DNA of 64,000 nt from Scalesia atractyloides (taxonomy: Eukaryota; Streptophyta; Magnoliopsida; Asterales; Asteraceae): the NCBI GenBank assembly GCA_947069175.1, contig CAMTDV010000027.1, positions 40,375,369 to 40,439,368 on the forward strand. Reading direction: 5' to 3'. The translations under genes and the position numbers were made by a program. Positions 10,219-22,332 of this stretch are shown one piece after another (within the stretch, counting starts at the first letter, position 1; every line of letters begins with the position of its first letter). A model generated the notes under the pieces. It was not told the origin of the DNA, did no database searches, and saw nothing but the letters and a program-made list of their open reading frames with translations.

Positions 10219-11900
10219 GATCGATCTCGGGAGCCCCTACATACATGAGAAAGAAATCATTTAAACAGAGAAACTCAAGACTGCTTGATCTTGGGTAGGT
10301 TTGGAATATCAAACTTTGGACCAACTTTGATCTTGACATTTTGTTTGATCTCTTTTTTGGCTGGAACAGGTGGTTCAGTTCTACTATAGATTGTTTGACT
10401 TTTGCACACCAAGTTTGTGTTTTCAAATTTGCTCTTTTAGAATAAAACTTTGAATCCTTTTGACGATTCTTGGTGGAAGTTTCAGCAATTTCAAATTTAG
10501 AATTTAGTTGAATCGTTAATTTTATATTTTTATTGGATTCATAGTTTCTTTTCAGAATTTATTTTGGTACAATCATGGGTGCCTTTTGTTTCACATCTTT
10601 GGTAGATCTGTTAGAGTTGGAAACAGGTTTTGGATTTCTTTGGGAACATTATCGTGCGATATGCCCAACATTGTTACACTTGTAGCACGTCCTGCTGTCC
10701 TTTTTAACAGAGGAATCCAAATCCCGTTTTCTACTCTCTTTTTCTTTCTTGAAATCATCATTGGATTTTTTACCAATGATTTCTTTTTCTTTTTCTGTAG
10801 TTGTCCCATAGACAAAATTTATTTTCTTTGTAAAGTTCAACTTTTGAAACTTGTTATTCGTACTTTGCTTTTAAAACCCCAACCCAGCTCTCCAGTTTTC
10901 AGGATAATCTCAGTTCCTTTGATGGTAGGGTTTGTTAACACATTTTGATTTAGAATAAAATGATGCATCTCGTTTTTCTATATCAGAATGGCTCACCTCA
11001 AAAAGCTTGAACAACTTTTCAACACGATCCATATTGACATTCTGAATTGGGAAATCCTCATCAGAATATAGTTTATTAGATCTGTGCATTTTGTATACGA
11101 TGAAGTTTGGATCATTATTTAAACTACTTTTTAATGATTCACCATCCAATTCGGATTTGTTAGACTCATTCTTCAGAACACTTTCAACCACAGTTTTAAC
11201 CACATCTGAAACACATTCATTTTCTGGTTGGGGTAAGTTACATCAATGTTCGTAGGTAGCTCGTTTGTCTTTTCAGTTTCGATTTTAAATTGAGCGCCTT
11301 TTCCACCCCCAATGGTTTCTTACTAGCATAACTATTCCACATGGGTGGTGGAACACGATCATAACTTGCACCTTTGTTTTTATCAATTTGATTTTCTTCC
11401 TTGCTTTCAATTTTTGGAAGAATGTGATCAATGACGTATGAACTTTTAGAATAACTGATTAACAATTTGTTAACCCGTTTTGTTTCTATTTTCATCTTTT
11501 CAAGTTCACCTTTTAGCTCGACAATTGTATTAAATGAATATTAATGGCCATTTGTTTGTCCATTACAGTCGCCTTGAGCATTGAAAGTGTTCCGTCATTT
11601 TCTCATATCACCTTTTCAAATTGTTTAACAGATTTGCTTAATTTATCATAAGCTTCTTTTTTGAATTATAATCACATGACAAATTATATGTATAAAATTG
11701 TAGGTCATTGTATCGTGTTTCTTTTTCAGCACACTCACTGCATGGCTCCTTGCACTTCATGCAAGGTGTTTCTTTCATCGACTCTTTTACAAACATTTAC
11801 CTCATTCACATTTGCCATACAAGCTTTGTTGGTCTTGTTAGTCAGATTTGAGGCCTTGACGACAAATATCAACTCGTACGATCCCCTCTATACAATATTG
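10219..11900 (-). pseudogene. Fragment Q gag spacer and zinc knuckle
   Basis: Charged Lys/Glu-rich capsid-type sequence read in several frames (for example 11495-11238, 11203-10910 and 10840-10649). A CCHC knuckle lies at 10646-10687: CYKCNNVGHIAR, then an in-frame TAA just before the last Cys. It matches the second, protease-proximal knuckle of copia-2. The first knuckle and gag N-terminus are absent. It is non-functional. Confidence 0.75.
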
Positions 11901-11944
11901 AATCTAATCTATACAATATTCAATACACACTCTTTCTAGCCTAT

Positions 11945-12760
11945 TCGCACAATGACGGACATAAAGTGCATCAACACGAACCCCGGTGGTTGGCTGACAT
12001 ACATCTCATCCTTCACTTTTCCGTACAAGAAGGCAGACTTTACATCTAATTGGTACAGTTTAAATCCTTTCCAAGACGCAAATGACAAAAAGATTCAAAT
12101 CACTAATCTAGCTACGTGAGCATAGACTTCGGTGAAATCTATTCCTTCTTGCTGACAGAATCCTTGAACAACAAGTTGAGCTTTGTTATGCACAATTACG
12201 CCATGATCGTCATTCTTACACTTAAAGACCTATTTAGTGTTTATCTTTTTGTGGTCTTCAAGCATATCGATGAGCTTCCACACACCCAAATTTTCAAATT
12301 GCAAGACCACCTCCTGCATGGCATTAACTCAGCTTTCCTCCATCAGTGCTTCCTTATAAGTTTTCGGTTCTACTTGCGAAATAAAACATTTGAATGAGAA
12401 CCTATTTTGCAACGGTGCCACTTTTGAGTAAAAACAACTAAAACTCTGATTGACTTGATGTCGATTTTAACACCACTTTGTAATTATCTAATAATAAACT
12501 CCAGTGGATGGTAGGATAATGTTCTAGGCATTACTTCGTTGGTTACACTCACTTCTTGTTATAAATTTGTAACATTTTGTTCGACATCTTGGTTAACCAT
12601 AGAAGTTTCATTCTGAACACTCGTTCCTTCATTTTGATTGTCGGGTAAACTATCAAGCTGAATTTCACCATCATCAGAAGTAGATCCATCTTCGAAGTAT
12701 GTCGGTTCAGCTTCAGATTCAAAGCCTTTAGATTGATCAGAACTAGGAGCTAGTTCATTC
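11945..12760 (-). pseudogene. Copia fragment P: linker and reverse transcriptase N-terminus
   Basis: Read leftward, 12762-12559 is an acidic linker (SEAEPTYFEDGSTSDDGE) and 12400-11975 gives the start of a Ty1/copia reverse transcriptase across frame breaks: the EALMEES and WKLID-type blocks, a KAQLVVQGF block and the SQPPGF motif near 11980-12000. It ends there, before the YVDD active site. The linker at 12481-12760 is nearly repeated at 18169-18450 in copia-2. It may be the displaced continuation of that element or a piece of a sibling copy. Confidence 0.78.
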
Positions 12761-13209
12761 AATCTAGAGTGTGGAATCCCCTAGATCAGATTTCACAGAA
12801 AACCGAACAAGAATAAGAACACAAACAAATACTTTCAAACTGTCTTCTATTGATTATCTAACACAAGTGTTTTACAATCAATTCAAGACTCTCTCTTTCA
12901 ACTCTCTCTTAAGTAATTATCTGAGCAACTAATCCATGAGCAACTGAATGAGAAACACTATCAACCTTAACCATAATGCAAAGCTCTCTTTATATAGAGA
13001 CGGGTTTTGCACCTAGGTTAGGGTTTCACCATATGGACTGCTAATGGGTCTCGGCCCAATTCGCCAACCATATGCTATATGGTTTCTGGTTTAGCCCAAT
13101 TACTTCTAATTAACTTTTCAAAACCAAACCCACTAACCGTTTATCATTTTACTAATTACAAGATATCCAAAGACCAAATCTAAGCTGTTGTCACAAATAT
13201 GCACCAACA
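12761..13209 (-). repeat. copia-3 3' LTR, end truncated
   Basis: Matches 17717-18168 almost base for base. On the minus strand it starts TGTTGGTGCATATTTG at 13209. Its other end stops at the CTAGATTG block and lacks about 45 bp that are present in the 5' LTR (17673-17716). A two-base overlap (CA) at the join to fragment P suggests microhomology repair. Confidence 0.87.
12989..12996 (-). promoter_or_regulatory. TATA box in the copia-3 3' LTR
   Basis: Minus-strand TATATAAA. The same place in the 5' LTR (17947-17954) reads TATACAAA, a one-base change that would weaken the promoter actually positioned to drive gag. Confidence 0.5.
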
Positions 13210-13222
13210 AACTCCCCCTTGA
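13210..13222 (-). other. copia-3 polypurine tract
   Basis: The minus strand reads TCAAGGGGGAGTT and abuts the LTR start at 13209. It is the typical Ty1/copia plus-strand primer and confirms element orientation. Confidence 0.75.
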
Positions 13223-14960
13223 CAGTAGCTTCATAAAATAACTTAGTCTTTAGTCTTCTTGCAATCTTCAACGTCTTTGAAAAACGTTGGTCTTTGGATA
13301 GCTTCAGCTTTAATAGCTTTTGTCAGCAACAGACTCCCCCTAAGCTGATGTATCCAATCATCAAATCTTCTAAATCGTTAGCATTTGAGTAAACTCCAGT
13401 TTAGTACTTGAATAGCAATCTTCAAAAACTTCAACTTTGTCTGCAATGTAGAAAGGAGGTTCTACCATGCATCCAAGCAAACTCCTCTTCACTAAACTTC
13501 TTAGCAACACACTGCTACAATCTGTATACTATAAAACAAACATCTCGAGAAGCCATAAGAATTTTTCAACACAAGTTGACAAATTATTATTATTCAAGAA
13601 ATAGTAAAACTGTATCACAGATTAAGCACTTCTCAACTCAAAACACATACATAAAACTTTAAGCACATTGAACCTGCAAGACCTAAAAATATTGAACTCA
13701 GCTTCTAACATCGTCCCCCGCTATCGGTAAGAACTCCTCCATGGACAACCAATATCCGTACATTGAGAATATACAAGAAAATGAAATATTTTTGGATTTT
13801 TACATTTTCTGAAAGCAACTAAAAAACGAAATAATAAACACTCTGTTTTTGTGAGAATCACCCTTAAGAAGATCATATCAGCAACATCAAACTGTTTTCA
13901 CACTATTTGATAATTCTGTATGCAATATTCAAGAAAAACAGTTCAAGACAATTACCAGTATTGTTTATTGTTTATCCACTTAAACAAAATACATGAACAT
14001 TTCAAGTACCATTACCTAGTGATATGTTAAGATAATTTATACTGATATACTAGTGTGTCCCACTTCAAGACATACCCCCACGATCAAGGTATGCACAAAG
14101 ATTCCTTGTAGTAGGTGAGTATACCAAAATTCATCCTTATTGAGTTACAATGTTAGATAGTTGGTGATCAGGTCAGTACTTCCGTACAGCAAAGAGACCA
14201 ATATCCAACGAGGGTTAGGGCAAATACCAAATTTTGGTACGAATAATGCAATTTCCACATTTGAATGACTCTTTAGGAGAGCTTCTTCAATTTTTGGGAT
14301 TTGGCATTTTAGCTCTTTAAAGATATCCTGGTTGTGCCTAGGTCAGCATATATCTGGATACAGCAAAAGGACAACCTTGATACCCCGGATGAAATAACGA
14401 TATAAAGACCTAAAACCTCAGATTTTGGCAATCTATCAACACAAGATTTAAGGTTATGAAACCATACGCCACTGATATGTTACCCACTCATACACAGTTT
14501 ATTATATGTGTATCACCAAGGTAGGTTGATTATTTCATGCCTTTTGCCTACTGATACATCATATGATGAAGTTGTTCTCACACTTAAGCAATTTTCTTTT
14601 AATTTCAGTGTGACAGTCTAACTTGCTGATGTACTATCATTTCTTCTTTTTTCACACAGTGAAACTCATTTTTGATTTTTGAAAAAACTTTAAACTTTTC
14701 AACTTACTCCCCTAAACTCACGCACTAACTAAAACTCTTTTTTGCTTAGGGAAATTTCACCCCCTAAAGTTTTGTTTTTATGGAATAAGGATTTAAAAAT
14801 AGAAATTTTAATACAAACAGAATCCCACTTCAACCTAACAAAAGGTTTTTCACTGTTAGTAAAAATTTTCTATCACAAAAGTAAATAATTTGTTACGATG
14901 GGTAACCTACTATTCACCTTAGATGCTTTACAGGAATAACCACTGTTGAACACATCAACA
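13223..14960 (-). other. copia-3 non-coding 3' internal region
   Basis: About 1.7 kb where pol would be expected. It is AT-rich with stops in all frames and no recognisable protease, integrase or reverse transcriptase motif on either strand. The short plus-strand reading at 13408-13662 has no motif. I see no repeat or gene here. Confidence 0.65.
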
Positions 14961-15019
14961 GTCCTTCTTGGCCATCCTGTACTCACTCAACAACTTAGTT
15001 AGACTTGAAAACCCTAACC

Positions 15020-16309
15020 CTACCGGTTTTGGGTTGGGCTATGAATATCAATATAACTTAATTCTGTCCAATATCCATCACACCATACTGGTGTCTTGGA
15101 TGTCTTCCAAGTTGCTGAACAAGATTCATAATTTTCACGAGATCTTTGATCGCGAGAGTTCCAATAAACTCTTGGATTTGCCAACCTTTGAAAATTATTA
15201 TCTCGAAACCTTCTTCTCCCATTATCATAATCTGAACTTTGAAAATTTTTTTGAATTATCTTGAACATTTGAGTGACTAAAACCCCTATATTCGTTTCTC
15301 CTTTGAAAATTTCGATTACCAGAAGTCTGGTATCGATTTTGATATCCAAAATTTTTCTTTGTAAAACAATTTTATTGTCCATTAACATGACCTGATTTAG
15401 GAGAAAATTTTCTTGGAAATCTTCTTGATGTTAAAGATTTAGGTTGAAATCTTGGTTGATTTGTCTGAGTACTTGGTTTAACATTCTTATTTGACCCAAC
15501 CTGATTTCCATCCTTAACCTCAACCTCAGTCTCCACTTTCTTACCTTTTTAAAAGGACAACAACTAGCCACATGTCCTTTGTTGTGACATTTAAAACACG
15601 ATCTTTTCTTAAAAATTTTCTTCCTATTAGATCCCTTTTTAAATGTTTTGACCATTTTGTCTTCAGTATCCTCATCCACTTTATGAGATGTACTGTTAGA
15701 CCTAACCGATTCTTTCAAAGAACCTGGACTATTAGGTATGTCAACTGTTATCGGATCCACTATAGCTGGTGTAGTAGGAACAAAATCTGTTAGCTCATTT
15801 TCATTTGGTAAAAAGGAGTAATCCTGGTCCTCAGAAGATGAAGCTTTACTAAACCCCACTCCCGTTTTATCACTACTCCTTTTCAAACCTTTCTGAATTT
15901 GAGTACTGACTAATGAGGATTTTCCAAATTTGTCTAACTTTTCATGAAGTTCAACAATTTTGGCTTGTGCACCAGCCAATTCTGTGCACTTTTCTGAAAG
16001 CTCGCTAGTCTTATCTTTCACAGTTTCACGAGCCAACTCAATGATCTGTAACAATTCATTGACTTTGCTTGTCAAACTGTTGATTTCTTGTTCATTTGAT
16101 TTGAGTTTATTTAAACTATTTGACTCACTTTTACTCAAAAGAACATTTGACTCTTTCTGATTTTCTAATTCAGCTAACAGAATTTTGTTTTGCTCCGATA
16201 GTTTGTCAACTTTACCTTGTAGTTCAGTGCAATCATGACAAGTATGACTTATAGATTGAAATTGTACCTGTACCTTTGCTGTAAGCTCATCTGTATCATT
16301 CATGCACAC
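15020..16309 (-). pseudogene. copia-3 gag: coiled coil and zinc knuckle
   Basis: Open at 16309-15431 (292 codons). The first half is a heptad-like coiled coil (ELQGKVDKLSEQNKILLAEL and onward) with a CHDC pair near the start; a Ser/Thr/Asp-rich linker follows, then a basic stretch and the CCHC knuckle CFKCHNKGHVASC at 15560-15598. A frame change follows, and 15388-15020 continues with an Arg- and Asn-rich tail without further motifs. Gag assembles the particle and the knuckle binds element RNA. No protease follows, which is why the element is called gag-only. Confidence 0.82.
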
Positions 16310-16800
16310 TGAAGCTTTGCATCCTTGACTTCCATTCTCTCCTTCTCAGCTTCCTGCTTTTCTTCTTTCTTAGCAGCTACTTCTTCAGTCTTCATAGCAC
16401 CAGTCTCAGCTACACATGCTTGTTCACATGTACTTTGTCTTGAAGAACTCTGATAACGTTTTCCTAAAGCTTCCCACAGCTCTCGAGAAGATCCATACCT
16501 ATTACAAATGTGTCTCAGATCAACTGGTGAGGACATCTTTATGGCTGCTAAAGCTTTCTTCTCAGCCTCAAATATACGTTTCTCAGAGTCTTCCATCTTC
16601 TCATATGAAAGTACCAAAATTCTCCTGTTAACTCGCCATGTGGGAGCAATGTACCCAACAATCATACAGTTCCACATCTTAGAATTTTCATTTTGAACAA
16701 ATGCCTCAAACTTCTTCTTCTAGTCTAGATAATATTCAGCATTTATCAAATTTGGGCAGTTATTTACACTCTTACTCGTATTGTTCAATCTGACCATCTT
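16300..16800 (-). pseudogene. copia-3 gag N-terminal part
   Basis: Open at 16677-16300, overlapping the next gag piece by 10 bp in another frame, so a frameshift separates them. It contains the SRELWEALGKRYQSS block typical of the copia gag core, then an E/K-rich stretch. The true start lies upstream (about 16700-16840) but is broken by stops. It is a decayed capsid domain. Confidence 0.72.
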
Positions 16801-17154
16801 TAACACACAGAGTATCAGCTTAAATGGATTTTGGTATACCTGTGTCAAAATCCAAATCTAACTTCTCTCCTGGTCCTTCGTGTTTTACCGTAACCGTACC
16901 GTTAAAAACGTTCAAAATTTTGTCCAAAAAGTGTGTTTACCAAATTGTACCGTTAAACTCGTCTTGGCGATACGAATCCAATGATGTATATTGTCCGATA
17001 GTGATTTTAGGAATTTCCGTGCCTTTTTTGTCCTAAAAATCACACGAGTCTAACCGTCCAGTCGGTTTGTTAAGATTGTTTACGGATCAACTTCTATGTC
17101 CGAAAACATTTAACTCCAGTTACATCAGCTGATTAACTTTCCACCTTTTTGTAT

Positions 17155-17530
17155 AGAACTCGGAATAGTACCAAATTTGGAACAGTAACTCGGATTAACA
17201 ATCCGAGATGAAAACTCGGAACAGTGATCCGAGATGCTTATCCGAAATAGTGATTTGGAATAGTGATCCGAGATGGAATCCGGAATGTACTATTCTGATC
17301 CGAGATGGAATCTGGAATAGACTATTCTGATCCGAAATGGAATCCGGAGTACACTGTTGATCTGAAATTCAATCCGAAATGGACTGATCTTAATCCGAGA
17401 TACACTGTTCTAATCCGAAACACAACTCTGATGATCCGAACTGCAAGTCTGATGATCTGAAATGCAAGTTTCTGATTTGAAATGCTTTACTTTTAATCTA
17501 AGATGCTCTCCTTCTATCCAAAATACCTTG
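17155..17530 (-). repeat. Degenerate short tandem array in the copia-3 leader
   Basis: About 16-18 copies of a word close to ATCCGAGATG (plus strand), each followed by about 10-14 variable bases, between the primer site and gag. Clear units include those near 17199, 17228, 17268, 17299, 17330, 17371 and 17394; later copies drift to ATCTGAAATG. The array spans roughly 370 bp. Confidence 0.82.
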
Positions 17531-17658
17531 ATGTTAATCAGAAATAGCTGCAAACCCTAGAACAGCCGTCACAAACTTTAAACCAACCTCCAAAACGTCC
17601 AAAAACCCAACTTTCTCTGCTGTTACGATTCTGAACCGAGCAAAAATAAGAGCCGAAT

Positions 17659-17670
17659 GCTCTGATACCA
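17659..17670 (-). other. copia-3 primer binding site
   Basis: The minus strand reads TGGTATCAGAGC, the standard plant Ty1/copia match to the 3' end of initiator-Met tRNA, two bases after the LTR end at 17673. Confidence 0.9.
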
Positions 17671-17672
17671 AT

Positions 17673-18168
17673 TGTAGGTCCCCTAATCCATATGGATCGT
17701 CAAATAATCGTTTATCCAATCTAGAGTGCGGAATCCCCTAGATCAGATTTCACAGAAAACCGAATAAGAACAAGAACCCGAACAAATACTTTTAAACTGT
17801 ATTCTATTGATTATCTAACACAAGTGTTTTACAATCAATTCAAGACTCTCTCTTTCAACTCTCTCTGAAGTAATTATCTGAGCAACTAATCCACTGAGCA
17901 ATTGAATGAGCAACACTATCAACCTTAACCCTAATGCAAAGCTCTCTTTGTATAGAGACAGGTTTTGCACCTAGGCTAGGGTTTCACCATATGGACTGCG
18001 AATGGGTCTAGGCCCAATTCGCCTACCATATGCTATATGGTTTCTGGTTTAGCCCAATTACTTCTAATAAACTATTTCAAAACCAAACCCGCTAACCGTT
18101 TATCATTTTACTACTTACAAGATATCCAAAGACCAAATCTAAGTTGTTGTCACAAATATGCACCAACA
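17673..18168 (-). repeat. copia-3 5' LTR
   Basis: The 496-bp LTR has TG...CA ends (plus strand TGTAGGTCCC to GCACCAACA) and pairs with 12761-13209. Only scattered differences separate the two, apart from the truncated end of the other copy. Confidence 0.88.
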
Positions 18169-18700
18169 TAATTCTCTAATAATAAACTCCAGTGGACGGT
18201 AGGACAATGTTCTAGGCATTACTTCATTGGATACACTCACTTCTTGTTATAAATTTGTAACATTTTGTTCGCCATCTTGGTTAACAACAGAAGTTTCATT
18301 CTGAGCACTCGTTCCTTCATTTTGATTGTCGGGTAAACTATCAAGTTGAATTTCACCATCATCAGAAGTAGATCCATCTTCGAAGTATGTCGGTTCAGCT
18401 TCAGATCAAAGACTTTCTATTTATCAAAACTAGGAGCTGGTTCATTCACCTCTTGTTCGACTTCAGGTTCATTTGTTCCAGCAGTATGCGATTCAGGATG
18501 TTGAGTACTCGGACCTACTTCAGCATCATGTGTGCTAACATGTGTCTGTATCACAATGATTGGTCTTGGAACTTGATCTTCTGTAAAAATATTGTTCATG
18601 TTGGTAAAGCATAGCAAGTTCCTCTTCAGATGGTTCAGCTAGCAGATCGAACGAATTCCATAGACCTTCATAATTAAACAGCCAAGGATCTCCCGGTTTG
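18169..18700 (-). pseudogene. copia-2 linker between integrase and reverse transcriptase
   Basis: Acidic, Pro/Ser-rich linker, partly open at 18617-18417 (PSTQHPESHTAG and similar). 18169-18450 is near-identical to 12481-12760. There is no catalytic motif; its role in the family is only as a spacer. Confidence 0.75.
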
Positions 18701-18777
18701 AGTGTCGGAGATGTGTATCTTTGACAATCTACATGTTGGGCTTGAATTAACCGGTTAATGCCAGGAAGATAAACTCT

Positions 18778-19548
18778 CTATAGCGGACTGGCGTACCCCA
18801 CAAAAAACCCTTTTAGAGATTTAGCCCCAAATTTTTCGTCCGGGTTAATTACTGTATACGGCGACACAAATGGTTCTAAGCATTTCAAAATCAGTTTTTG
18901 TTGGTTAAGAAGCTCGAAACATGTCTTCTTATGTGCCATGACTGTTAGAACTATGTTTAATGTGTAACAAGCAGACGCCACAGCTTCGTTCTAGAAACTA
19001 ACGAGTAGTTTGAAATCAGCAAGCATGGTGCGTGTCGTCTCTATCAACGTTATGTTCTTTCTTTCACCTACACTGTTCTGCTGCAGAGTATATGGTGCGC
19101 TAAATTCATGCAGAATTCCTTTCTCGTTGCAGTACTTTAACATCTTGTTATTCTTGAATTATGTTCCATTATCGCTTCGAATTCGTCTGATTGGCAAATG
19201 GTACAGATTTTCTAACTTTTTGAACAAAATCATTAGACTGTCGAACGTTTTGTCTTTACTTTCCAGGAACATCACCCAAGAGAACCTTAAATATTCGTCG
19301 GTTACAACCAGGCAATACAGATCCCTGGATATACTTCTAACGTTCATCGGTCCAAAGAGATCCATATGAAGCCTTTCTAGTGGAAGTTTGATCGAATTCA
19401 GAAGCTTTCTTGGATATGACTTCTTCTTTTGTTTACCTTTCTTGCAGCTGATGCAGCCGTCATTCAGGTGAAAGTTCTTCACGTTAACTCCATCCACTAG
19501 CTGGTTGTGTACCAGAAAGTTCAGTTTCCAGAGATGAATTTGCCCCAT
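18778..19548 (-). pseudogene. copia-2 integrase
   Basis: The frame at 19548-19159 shows the zinc region (H14, C32 and C35 of that reading), then a Lys-rich stretch and the first catalytic Asp in HMDLFGP (D63, codon 19360-19362). The second Asp is present in RSDNGT, but the next codon, where this family has Glu, is TAA (near 19158). Beyond it the ERKN block with the catalytic Glu can still be read near 19060, and the C-terminal FELLNQQK block is open at 18981-18778. All three catalytic residues are therefore present, but the frame is interrupted. Confidence 0.85.
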
Positions 19549-19599
19549 CTTTCTGTGCTAAAATATTGACTCTCTCTTTGTAGCCTTTGAGACAAAACA

Positions 19600-20007
19600 T
19601 TACATTGTTTTCATTGTTGTAGTAGCGACGCTCATGTCTAAGACGTAAGGATCGTTTTCGCGAGGAGCACGCATTAGGATCCATTCATTAGGTATTTTGA
19701 ATCCTGGCTTCAAAATCAAACATTCTTTATCTGTGAAGTGTGTGGTGAACTTCTTGTCACAAATCTGAGAGATACTAAGCAGATTGTTCTCCAACTCAAC
19801 AATGTAGTTGACTTTTTCAAACTACACCATTCCATTGGACAATATTCCTTCTCCTACTATTCGACCTCCATGATTGCCCGCGAACCTAACGTAGCCTCCT
19901 CTTATAGGTTTAACATCATATAGGAGTGCTAACATCCCCGTCATATGCCTAGATGCTCTGTTATCCATAATCCACTTTGATATGATCGATCTTGGAAGCC
20001 CATGCAC
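19600..20007 (-). pseudogene. copia-2 protease
   Basis: 20007-19822 reads KWIMDNRASRHMTGM: the Asp is kept but the Ser-Gly that complete the active-site triad are replaced by Asn-Arg, so the protease is probably dead. Fragment Q still has Asp-Ser-Gly at the same place. The domain continues after a frame change at 19794-19600 with the LLSISQICDK and ECLILKPG blocks. Confidence 0.85.
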
Positions 20008-20021
20008 ATGTTTTCAAAAAA

Positions 20022-22020
20022 TTACTTGAAGAGTAAGATCCAAGCCTTACCGGTCTTGGGTGGGTTTGTAATCTTGGTTTCACACACACTTTCACATTTT
20101 CGTTCAACTTTCTCTACATTCACTGTTGAATCAGATTTCTTAACATCTTCAGAAGATTCCTTTTTCTTGATCACCCATGTTTGGTTTTTCAAAGTTGTTT
20201 TCTTGATATAGAATTTATAATCTTTTTGTTCACTTGTGTTTGTAGTTTCACCAATTTTCATACTTGAAACATTTAAGTTTACTAGTTTAACCTCTTGTGC
20301 ATATTCATTATTTCTTTTCAAAATTTTAGTTGGTGGAAACATTGATGATTTTTATTTCAAATCTTCTAAAGCCTTTTTAACACTTTAAATAGGTTTAGGA
20401 TTCTTTTGTGGACATCGATTAACAATATACCCAACTTGATTACATCTAAAGCAAGTTTTACTGTCTGTTACAACGGTACTTCCTTCAACCTATTCACGTT
20501 GTTTTTTTCTTCTTAAAGAACTCTTCATTGGATTGTTTGCTAAATTGACTTTCTTTCTCACTTTCTGAACTCGTTCTAGACACAAAAATCATTTTCTTTG
20601 CAAACTTTGATTTTCCAAACATGCTATAATTTTTCTTACCTTAACCGTTCCTCCCATAGTAATAATTTCTTTGTCGATTGTTAGAGTAGGAAGTTTTTGG
20701 TTTAGAATAGTAAGACTATTCTTGTTTGAAATTTGGACAACCTTGATTACTTGACAAATTATTAATTTCAGACATTTCGATCTCAACTAATTTTAAAACC
20801 ATCTCGACTTTGTTCATATTCACATTCTGAATCGAATATTCTGTATCAGAATATAGTTTGTCAGATCCACACATTTTGTACATGATAACATTTGGATCGT
20901 CATTCAAACTATACCCTCATTTGTGAATGTAATGTTTATGAAAACTTTCGTCACTTTCAGATTGTGAACTAGAACTCTTTTTGTCAAACTTTGTTTTAAC
21001 AGTTTCAAATTCAGTTTTATCACAATTTTCCAACACTTTTTCAACAACATCCTTAACCAATTCTGATTCACAGTCTGATTCAGATTTGGTATAAGTCAAA
21101 TCGAGATTATCAGGCAGTTGATCATTTTGTTCATTTTTTTTAGTTTTAAGTTCAACGCCTTTTCCACCTCATCTGGTTTCTTTTTAGAATAATTGTTCCA
21201 TATCGGGTGTGGAACTCGGTGATACCCCACACCCTGGTTATGGTAACCGTACACATCTTCCCCTAATTCGTCTTTAGTTGTCGGCTTGGGAAGTATGTGA
21301 TCCAAAACATTGGATGCTGTAGAGTAACTTATCAATTTCTTATTAACCCATTCAGTTTCTATCCTAGCAGTTTCTAGCTCTTGTTTTTATTTTTCAGTTG
21401 TGTCGATATGATCCTTAATTGCTATTTGTTTATCCATAACAGTGTGTTTGAGCATAGAAATCATTGCATCATTTTCATTATTTTTGACTCGAAACTGGTT
21501 TATTGCTTTGTTAAGCTTATCATAAACGTCTTTGGTACTCTTTAAGTCGTCAGATTATCTGTATGCTTTTTCAACATTTTATAGTTTTCATCTTTTTCGA
21601 TGCAAGATTTGCACGGTTCTATGTATTTCGTGCATTAAAATGGTATTTCTACTTTGTCTGTTTTATCACTTTTAACTTCTTCCTCAACTAACTTAACTTT
21701 CTGTTCATCTTTAGAGGTTTTTACTACCTCTTTGAATTGAGCCATCATGGTTTTCTCCGCAATTTCGGCCAGGTTTTCAGCATTCATTTCCTTCGACACA
21801 TCTATGATCTCTTCTACAGGCTCTTTCTTTTCCTCATCAAAGTGTAAATCGCTGTAGTTACCTTCTTCCCCAAAGAAACCTTCATAAGATTTAAAAACAT
21901 CAGGAGATAAAACAGATTTGGATGCATTATTAATAACCTCTTTTGTTGGATTATTGAATTTTGTAGGATCCAACTCTGATGCTTCAGAATCATAATCATC
22001 ATCTTCTGGATTTTCATCAA
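20022..22020 (-). pseudogene. copia-2 gag extension with a second zinc knuckle
   Basis: Nearly 2 kb of charged spacer between the first knuckle and protease, read in pieces (21973-21635, 21335-21096, 21099-20917, 20907-20716, 20342-20022). It includes a Cys pair (PCKSC, near 21615) and a coiled-coil-like Lys/Glu stretch. A second CCHC-type knuckle lies at 20412-20453 (CFRCNQVGYIVNRC) with Tyr in place of His. Fragment Q has the same segment with His retained. Confidence 0.72.
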
Positions 22021-22332
22021 ATGTAGCTACAGCACAAACTTATTCAATAACTTCTTCAACTATCTCTTCATCCACACTCTGTTCAAGTTCACCCATTTCA
22101 ACAATTTCGGCCATTAAAGCAAGGTTGTCGTTTTTGGGAATAAGATTATTCCAGTTGAACCCTTCATCTTATTGAGTTACAACCAGTGCCTTATCTTTAG
22201 ATTCCGATGAACCATCCTTGATGGGAATTGGCCTAGACATATTCGGTGGATGTTGAGAGTTCTTGTGATAGATTGCCTTTTTATAGTAATCACCACCAAA
22301 AGGGTTACTATTGTCATTAACCACTCTGTTAT

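Larger units (their letters stand above)
8679..11940 (-). mobile_element. Ty1/copia fragment Q (gag C-part, protease, integrase)
   Basis: Minus-strand piece of the same family as copia-2. Reading leftward it holds the gag spacer, a zinc knuckle, protease, integrase and the acidic and serine-rich linker that precedes reverse transcriptase; it then stops abruptly at 8679 against the gypsy-2 LTR. No LTR, reverse transcriptase or RNase H is present, so both ends are truncated. The upstream edge against fragment P is uncertain within about 11870-11945. Confidence 0.8.
12761..18168 (-). mobile_element. copia-3, gag-only Ty1/copia element
   Basis: It has two matching LTRs, a primer binding site next to the right LTR and a polypurine tract next to the left LTR, so the orientation is minus. 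The internal 4.46 kb contains a motif-array leader, gag and a zinc knuckle, then about 1.8 kb of non-coding sequence; protease, integrase and reverse transcriptase are absent. If ever mobile it needed enzymes from another element. The large coiled-coil gag suggests the SIRE/Maximus lineage (inference). Confidence 0.82.
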
